A stretch of 64,000 bases of DNA from Thiocystis violacea (GTDB taxonomy: Bacteria; Pseudomonadota; Gammaproteobacteria; Chromatiales; Chromatiaceae). The translations under genes were made by a program, and so were the position numbers. Below are positions 59,396-64,000 of this stretch, piece by piece. The DNA is taken from the NCBI RefSeq assembly GCF_016583575.1, contig NZ_NRRG01000022.1:1-64000 (forward strand), written 5' to 3'. The notes beneath the pieces were generated by a model. It was not told the DNA's origin. It did no database searches and worked only from the letters and a program-made list of their open reading frames with translations. Numbering within the stretch: the first letter of the stretch is position 1; the number at the start of each line of letters is the position of its first letter.

Positions 59396-60424
59396 CTAAC
59401 CCCCTTCCTCGCCCTCCAGAACCACGGATTCCTGGAAGCCGTCGCGGATCTGCGGAATCGTGGGGTTGACGCAGTAGAGACTGGCGGTGAGCTTGTTCTT
59501 GCACTGGACGTCCAGGTAGAGATGGACGGGGCGATCCGGTCCCTTCTGGGTCCAGGAGAGGGTCAGGCTGCGATCCTCGCGATCATCCTGCTGGAAGGCG
59601 ATCAGGAGTCCGGTCCCCGCGACCTCCTTCTTTTTGTCGGAGTGCTTGCGCACATAGCCGACCGCGCGCTCCCAGTAACGCAGACATTGCTCCTCGCCCT
59701 TGCAGCTCACCAGGATCGATAGCTTGAGGACGGCCTCGGCGTCATCCTTCGGCTCCTCGGCAGGCGGGAGCCTCTTGAGCTTTCGGTAGTGCGTCACGAT
59801 CCGCTCGAATTCGTTGCGAATGTCCTGCTTGCGATACTCGTTGTCGACGACCTCGGCATAACCCTCGCGGATTCGGACCACGGACAGGTCGATCTTGTCC
59901 ATCAGATCCGTGGGGATGGGTTTACCCGCGCCCTCCAGCGCCTTCAGCTCCGCGTTGATCTTCAGCAGATTCTGGGTCTCGGCGCGCACGCCATCGCGCT
60001 TGACCTGGATGAGCGACTCGATCGCGGCGATTTTGCCATTGCGGGAAAGCTCCAGATCCTCAATGGTGCGGTAGGTCTTCAAGAGCTTCTCGTCCGCGGC
60101 CAATTGATCCGCTCGCTGCTTCGCCTCCTCGACCCGTCGGCGCTCCTCCTCCCTGGCCTGCTCGATCTCCTCCTCGGTCGGGGCGCGCGGAACCGACTCG
60201 ACGGTCACGCCGTCCTCGGACAGTCGCGTGCGGGCCTTGTCGGCCTGCGAGGGGGGCACCTGGTCGGTGTAGTGGACCTCTCCCTTCTCGTCGACCCAAC
60301 GGTACAATTGCGGCTGGGCCTGGCCGAGGCCGATCCAGCCCATGGAGCCCAGGGTCAGAATAAGCGCGAGGACCGCAATCCTCGGGGATGGTCGATGGGT
60401 GGCGCGATGAGCGAGCAAGGCCAT
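59396..60424 (-). CDS. DUF4124-domain exported protein
   Basis: Protein of 342 residues from the ATG at 60424 with a signal peptide (IAVLALILTLGSMGWIGLGQ AQ). The DUF4124 domain follows at once (LYRWVDEKGEVHYTDQVPPS, about residues 40-60). A coiled-coil rich in Glu/Arg (about 80-200: EEIEQAREEERRRVEEAKQR and on) links it to a C-terminal domain (about 225-342) with four Cys. DUF4124 proteins are periplasmic or surface proteins of unknown function. It starts one base after the pyrE stop and is thus in an operon with it. Confidence 0.75.
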   Translation of the reverse strand: MALLAHRATHRPSPRIAVLALILTLGSMGWIGLGQAQPQLYRWVDEKGEVHYTDQVPPSQADKARTRLSEDGVTVESVPRAPTEEEIEQAREEERRRVEEAKQRADQLAADEKLLKTYRTIEDLELSRNGKIAAIESLIQVKRDGVRAETQNLLKINAELKALEGAGKPIPTDLMDKIDLSVVRIREGYAEVVDNEYRKQDIRNEFERIVTHYRKLKRLPPAEEPKDDAEAVLKLSILVSCKGEEQCLRYWERAVGYVRKHSDKKKEVAGTGLLIAFQQDDREDRSLTLSWTQKGPDRPVHLYLDVQCKNKLTASLYCVNPTIPQIRDGFQESVVLEGEEGG

Positions 60425-60425
60425 T

Positions 60426-61067
60426 TCATACTCCGTAGCTTGACCGATAGTTCCGCATGGCCTCCAGGAGGCCCTTGTCATTGGGTCGTTCTTCCAGATA
60501 GTCGATGACGTCCGTCATCGTCAGGATGGCGTGAACCGGGATGCCAAAGCTATCCTGGACCTCCTGCACGGCGGAACGCGCGTCCTGTCCGCGCTCCTGG
60601 CGATCGAGCGCGATGACCAGGCCCGCTGGAACAGCCCCGGCCGAGCGGATGATCTCGACCGACTCGCGCGCCGAGGTGCCGGCGGTGATGACGTCGTCGA
60701 TGATCAGGATCCGGCCCTCCAGCGCGGCGCCGACGATCAGACCGCCTTCGCCATGGTCCTTGGCCTCCTTTCGATTGAAGGCGTAGGGCGTATCCCGAGC
60801 CTGCTCGGTCGCCAGGACCACGGCGGTCGAGGCGGCCAGCGGGATGCCCTTGTAGGCCGGGCCATAGAGTACATCGAACGCGACCCCGGATCTCAGGATG
60901 GCATGCGCGTAGGCCCGCGCGAGCCGGGCCAGTCGCAGGCCCGAGGCGAAGAGCCCGGCGTTGAAGAAATAGGGGCTCCGGCGACCGGATTTCAGCGTGA
61001 AATCCCCAAATTTCAAGGCCCCGATCTCGGTGGCGAAATCCATGAACTCACGTTGGTCAGCATGCAT
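60426..61067 (-). CDS. pyrE: orotate phosphoribosyltransferase
   Basis: Protein of 213 residues from the ATG at 61067. Features: [55 protein letters not shown] and the PRPP-binding loop [20 protein letters not shown]. It converts orotate and PRPP to OMP in pyrimidine synthesis. It is divergent from the SafE-type gene and precedes the DUF4124 gene. Confidence 0.97.
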   Translation of the reverse strand: MHADQREFMDFATEIGALKFGDFTLKSGRRSPYFFNAGLFASGLRLARLARAYAHAILRSGVAFDVLYGPAYKGIPLAASTAVVLATEQARDTPYAFNRKEAKDHGEGGLIVGAALEGRILIIDDVITAGTSARESVEIIRSAGAVPAGLVIALDRQERGQDARSAVQEVQDSFGIPVHAILTMTDVIDYLEERPNDKGLLEAMRNYRSSYGV

Positions 61068-61153
61068 CGAGATAGTCCCGTCGGCGACATTGGAATAGGC
61101 AATCGGTGGAGCCTCCTGGCCTCGCCCCTCGGGTCTTGGCCCCGGAGATCTCC

Positions 61154-61852
61154 ATGATGTTGGCAACAGAGCCCCAAGTTTACTTCACCGCCCTGGTGGT
61201 CGGGCTACTGGGAGGCGTTCACTGTCTGACCATGTGCGGGGGGCTGGCCGGTTCACTGACCCTGGGACTGGACGCCGGGATCCGACGCGACCCCTGGCGG
61301 ATGCTGCCGTATCAACTGACCTACAACCTGGCGCGGATTGCCGGATACGCCTTCGCGGGCGCCCTCTTCGGTGGGCTCGGCGCCCTGCTCCTTCAGCTCG
61401 ATGCCTTGCGGACGATGCAGCACATCCTCCATGGCCTGGCTGGCCTGATGATGATCCTGCTGGGTCTCTACCTGGCCGGCTGGTGGCGACTGCTGGCTGG
61501 GGTCGAGCGTCTGGGCGCCCGTCTCTGGCGGCGACTGGAACCGCTCGGGCGCCGCTTCCTACCGGTCCGGACGCTGGGGCAGGCCGCCATCATCGGCTTC
61601 ATCTGGGCCTGGATTCCCTGCGGACTCGTCTACAGCGTACTGATCACGGCGGTGGCGACCGGCGATCCGTTCGATGGCGCCCGGCTCATGCTGATGTTCG
61701 GCATCGGCACCCTGCCGAATCTGCTTGGCCTCGCCCTGCTGGCCGGCGCGGCGGCACGGATCGCCGAGCGCGCCTGGGTACGCCGGGTCGCGGGACTGCT
61801 GGTGATCGGATTCGGCCTCCATGCGCTCTGGTCATTGGGGTTCCCTGCCTGA
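61154..61852 (+). CDS. SafE/TauE-like (CcoS/heavy-metal associated) membrane protein
   Basis: Protein of 232 residues from the ATG at 61154, with GGAG seven bases upstream. Six or seven transmembrane helices. Conserved motifs: [20 protein letters not shown] (HC-x2-MCGG) near residue 20 and [20 protein letters not shown] near 145. Members of this subfamily stand near cbb3 oxidase and copper-handling genes and are annotated as sulfite exporter TauE/SafE-like; the Cys/Met/His motif suggests metal, probably copper, transport. No oxidase genes are in the window. Confidence 0.75.
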   Translation: MMLATEPQVYFTALVVGLLGGVHCLTMCGGLAGSLTLGLDAGIRRDPWRMLPYQLTYNLARIAGYAFAGALFGGLGALLLQLDALRTMQHILHGLAGLMMILLGLYLAGWWRLLAGVERLGARLWRRLEPLGRRFLPVRTLGQAAIIGFIWAWIPCGLVYSVLITAVATGDPFDGARLMLMFGIGTLPNLLGLALLAGAAARIAERAWVRRVAGLLVIGFGLHALWSLGFPA

Positions 61853-61893
61853 GTCGCGAGGTCGAATCAAGCCAGATACCGACCACTGGCGCA

Positions 61894-62319
61894 TCAAGGC
61901 TGTCCGCCCTGGTCGGTCCATGCGCCGCCCCAGGGATCGGCGGATGGCTCGGCGGAGAGGGCGGTCGGATCCTCCAGGAATGGCTCCAGTCCAGCCTCAT
62001 CGGCTTCGGCGTCGCGCCAGGCCCATTCGTCCAGGGGAAAGGATTCTGGGATCTCGGTGACTTCAGGCTCGGGGCGGACCTCCCGGCCCCGGCTGGCTGG
62101 CGTGGCGCGGACGAGGGTGTCGGACTTCGGGGCTCGCTCGGTGGGGGCGGTTCTCGGCGGTCGCGCCACCGTCTCGCTCCGGGATTCGGGCGGGGTGGAG
62201 GTACCGTGGGTCGCGGGCTGAGACGATGGGGACCGCTCCCCTTCGATCGGCCAGAACATCCAAGTGGCGGCGGCCAGGGTCAGGACGGCGGGAAGCCAGA
62301 GGCGGAAGGTGGTAGGCAT
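61894..62319 (-). CDS. Pro/Glu-rich membrane-anchored protein of unknown function
   Basis: Protein of 141 residues: an N-terminal transmembrane or signal-anchor helix (LWLPAVLTLAAATWMFWPIE) followed by a low-complexity tail rich in Pro, Glu, Ser and Thr, probably disordered and periplasmic. No family recognised. It lies on the same strand as, and 129 bases after, the exported-protein gene at 62449, beyond a strong hairpin. The gene could be spurious given its composition, but the clean anchor helix favours it. Confidence 0.5.
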   Translation of the reverse strand: MPTTFRLWLPAVLTLAAATWMFWPIEGERSPSSQPATHGTSTPPESRSETVARPPRTAPTERAPKSDTLVRATPASRGREVRPEPEVTEIPESFPLDEWAWRDAEADEAGLEPFLEDPTALSAEPSADPWGGAWTDQGGQP

Positions 62320-62399
62320 CGCTGTATCCCTCGATGAATTGGCGTCTGGAGGCTTGAAGGTCGGCCCGTGGCGAGGCCGGCTAACGCTGGGGAAACGGC

Positions 62400-62426
62400 G
62401 AGAGCGGCTGTCGTTCAGCCGCTCTC
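62400..62426 (-). terminator. terminator-like hairpin after the 62449-63513 gene
   Basis: Perfect 11-bp stem GAGAGCGGCTG / CAGCCGCTCTC with a 5-base loop, 22 bases after the stop of the minus-strand gene. Followed on that strand by CGCCGTTTCCCC, so the U-tract is poor; the stem strength alone makes termination plausible. Confidence 0.65.
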
Positions 62427-62448
62427 CGGTTGCCGTCGGCCTCGGGGT

Positions 62449-63513
62449 CTATTCCCTGGTGACCTTGGTCAGGTCGACGACCGGCTTGCGGGCCAGTTCC
62501 CAAACCCGATCCGTCTCGACCGTCTCGCCGGCGGGGAGGAAGTCCAGGCTGCTCTTGAGGATATGACCGGAACCTTCATCCTCGGCGTGCGTTTTGGGGT
62601 CGACGATCGTCTTCTGGATGGCCTGGCGCATGCAGCCGGCTTGAATCACCGCGTCTGGGTCGCGCTTGCGGGCGCCCAAATCGATGTAGCCGCACTCGAA
62701 ACCACGCTCCTTGACCTCGGCGTCATCCGGGTTGAACTTGGAGTAATCGACACCGCGTCGACGGATCTGATCGAGCGGTAGGATCTTCTGGCTGGAGCGG
62801 GTCTGGACATAGCTCGGCCAGTCGTAGTCGAAGCCGACCGGCTCGCCGTCGTTGGCGAAGATGACGGCGATCTTGGATCCGCCGCCCAGAACCGGCTGTC
62901 CGTTGATGACCCGCGTGAAGACGATGGTGCTGGCCTGGACCAGTTCGGGGTCCATGGACGCGCCGTCCGCCGAGGCGCCACCGCCGCTGATCTCGAACTC
63001 ACTGAAGTAGGGCACCAGATCCTCGTTCTTGCCGAGCTTGATCAGTCCGTCCAGATGCTTGGCGATGAAGTCGCGACCGAGACTCTCCAGTTCATGGGGT
63101 TGGAAGCGCTCCTCCACCGGACGGGCGAGATGCGCGGTCTTCTCCAGATAGGGATAGTTGCGATAGCGCACGCTGGTTCCGTCGGCGTTGACGTTCAGGT
63201 ACCAGCCTTCCTCGCTGATCAGGGAGGTCTGCTTTTCGGTGACCTCGCGGTTGAAGCGGTCGCTGGTGGAAACGCCCGGCAGACGGCCGTGAAAACGCTC
63301 CAGCAGGACGGCGGCGGTAGGCTCGGCACCTGGGCCGGGCTGGCGCTTCAAAAGGTTCAGGCTGTCGACGCCCAGGCCGACGGCGGCGGCGCGTTCTCCG
63401 AAGGCGGCACGCTCGGGGTAGTCGGCGGCCAGGGTCAGTGGCGCGACACCGAACAGCAGCATGGCCAACAGGGTCGGGGCGACGGTCTTGGCTGTTGTGG
63501 TCTTGGTGGTCAT
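62449..63513 (-). CDS. exported protein of unknown function
   Basis: Protein of 354 residues from the ATG at 63513, with a signal peptide (TVAPTLLAMLLFGVAPLTLA) cleaved before ADYPE. The mature part has few obvious motifs; EEGWYLNVNADGTSVRYRNY and TIVFTRVINGQPVLGGGSKI suggest a beta-rich fold. Only two Cys are present, near the C-terminus (FECGYIDLGARKRDP, QAGCMRQ). It lies 52 bases after the partial gene at the right edge, on the same strand, and the two are probably one operon. I do not recognise the family. Confidence 0.7.
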   Translation of the reverse strand: MTTKTTTAKTVAPTLLAMLLFGVAPLTLAADYPERAAFGERAAAVGLGVDSLNLLKRQPGPGAEPTAAVLLERFHGRLPGVSTSDRFNREVTEKQTSLISEEGWYLNVNADGTSVRYRNYPYLEKTAHLARPVEERFQPHELESLGRDFIAKHLDGLIKLGKNEDLVPYFSEFEISGGGASADGASMDPELVQASTIVFTRVINGQPVLGGGSKIAVIFANDGEPVGFDYDWPSYVQTRSSQKILPLDQIRRRGVDYSKFNPDDAEVKERGFECGYIDLGARKRDPDAVIQAGCMRQAIQKTIVDPKTHAEDEGSGHILKSSLDFLPAGETVETDRVWELARKPVVDLTKVTRE

Positions 63514-63565
63514 GGTCGTCTTCTCGCGGTTGATTTGGTTGAATCTGGAACGGAACGCGCTGGAA

Positions 63566-64000
63566 TCAGAGGTTGTTCCAATAGCTGTAGCAGTAGTAAT
63601 TGATGTCGCCATCGCGCAGCCGGCCGTAGGAGTTGTAATTCTGCCATTTCATGTTGTCGCGGCGGCTGGCGCAGTCGGCGGAGCTGCTGCCGGTGGCCAT
63701 GACGGTCACGTCCTGGCTGGTGGCCCAGTCGGAGTTGGCATCCTTCCAGGCGTACTTGAGGGTGTGACTCTTCTGCATGTTGTCGGCGAAGTCCTCGCCG
63801 GTCTCGTCCGTGGTGAGCGAGTCGTAGAGCTTGTCGTGGCTGCCGAGCGCGATGCGCAGACCGCCGCGGAAGATCGGACCCATGCGGGTCCACATCTTGC
63901 CGTCGTTGAACTTGAGTGTTTCGCAGGCGTAGGTGGCGAGGATGCTGAGTCCATAGGATTCGTCGCCCAGACGCATGCTGGTGGATTCCGCGAGCATCCC
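63566..64000 (-). CDS. DUF6345-like protein, 5' part outside the window
   Basis: The frame is open through the right edge, so only the C-terminal 144 or so residues are seen. Segments ESYGLSILATYACETLKFND, MGPIFRGGLRIALGSHDKLY and DETGEDFADNMQKS resemble the DUF6345 family, in which an 'A-C' and 'G-G-L-R/H-x-x-x-G' stretch recurs as in caspase-like or peptidase-like folds, though no function is proven. The tail NYYCYSYWNNL is Tyr/Asn-rich. It would be exported if the missing start carries a signal peptide; its downstream neighbour does. Confidence 0.5.
   Translation of the reverse strand, partial: GMLAESTSMRLGDESYGLSILATYACETLKFNDGKMWTRMGPIFRGGLRIALGSHDKLYDSLTTDETGEDFADNMQKSHTLKYAWKDANSDWATSQDVTVMATGSSSADCASRRDNMKWQNYNSYGRLRDGDINYYCYSYWNNL

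Overview
The window looks like chromosome from a GC-rich gammaproteobacterium, most likely a purple sulfur bacterium of the Chromatiaceae. This rests on the overall GC-rich codon use, the radC / coaBC-dut-argB-pyrE neighbourhood, a monofunctional RelA, Mpl, a feoAB pair and a CowN protein (which implies a nitrogen fixer). The genus cannot be fixed from the sequence alone.

Layout. (1) 1-7906 is an accessory polysaccharide region, visibly AT-richer up to about 6.5 kb. It holds a methyltransferase, four glycosyltransferases, a WcaF-type acetyltransferase, two inverted fragments of one IS701-type transposase, a frameshifted FkbM remnant, and an unusual array of about twelve short hairpins at 2421-2923. 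(2) 8343-14947 carries transport and phosphate genes: TrkH, a DUF1399-like glycine-rich protein, a YibE/F membrane protein, a PhoA-type alkaline phosphatase and an APC permease. (3) 15012-18325, all on the minus strand, holds a candidate small RNA, ubiX, mpl, a four-helix membrane protein and cowN. (4) 18561-31460 holds a secreted Cys-rich protein; a 1752-residue pseudokinase/STAND-ATPase/GAF/histidine kinase coupled to an OmpR-type regulator and a SphA-like outer-membrane protein; a cytochrome c cluster with a 55-residue membrane protein and a frameshifted exported protein; a CheY-like receiver; and a CBS/DUF294 nucleotidyltransferase. (5) 31493-38308 is a second glycan locus made of two giant multidomain glycosyltransferases that overlap by four bases. 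One begins with a PIG-L deacetylase domain that appears catalytically dead. (6) 38501-46089 holds DUF1015, relA, a secreted FN3/PKD protein with three C-terminal repeats, a phosphotransferase and a PilZ protein. (7) 46508-50592 is a c-di-GMP signalling operon (TonB-dependent receptor, YfiR-like protein, PAS-GGDEF cyclase). (8) 50737-61852 is mostly housekeeping: pbpC, feoAB, radC, coaBC, dut, argB, a DUF4124 protein, pyrE and a SafE-type membrane protein. (9) The right edge holds three exported or anchored proteins of unknown function, the last one cut by the window end.

How the parts relate. Surface glycan synthesis (two loci), c-di-GMP control (PilZ, GGDEF, YfiR) and a secreted adhesin-like protein suggest investment in surface or biofilm biology. 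Several proteins keep a family fold but lack catalytic residues (kinase domain, PIG-L domain, RelA HD domain). Accessory DNA is marked by IS debris, hairpins, a dispersed repeat found at 46.2 kb and 55.8 kb in opposite orientation, and a heptamer repeat right after relA.
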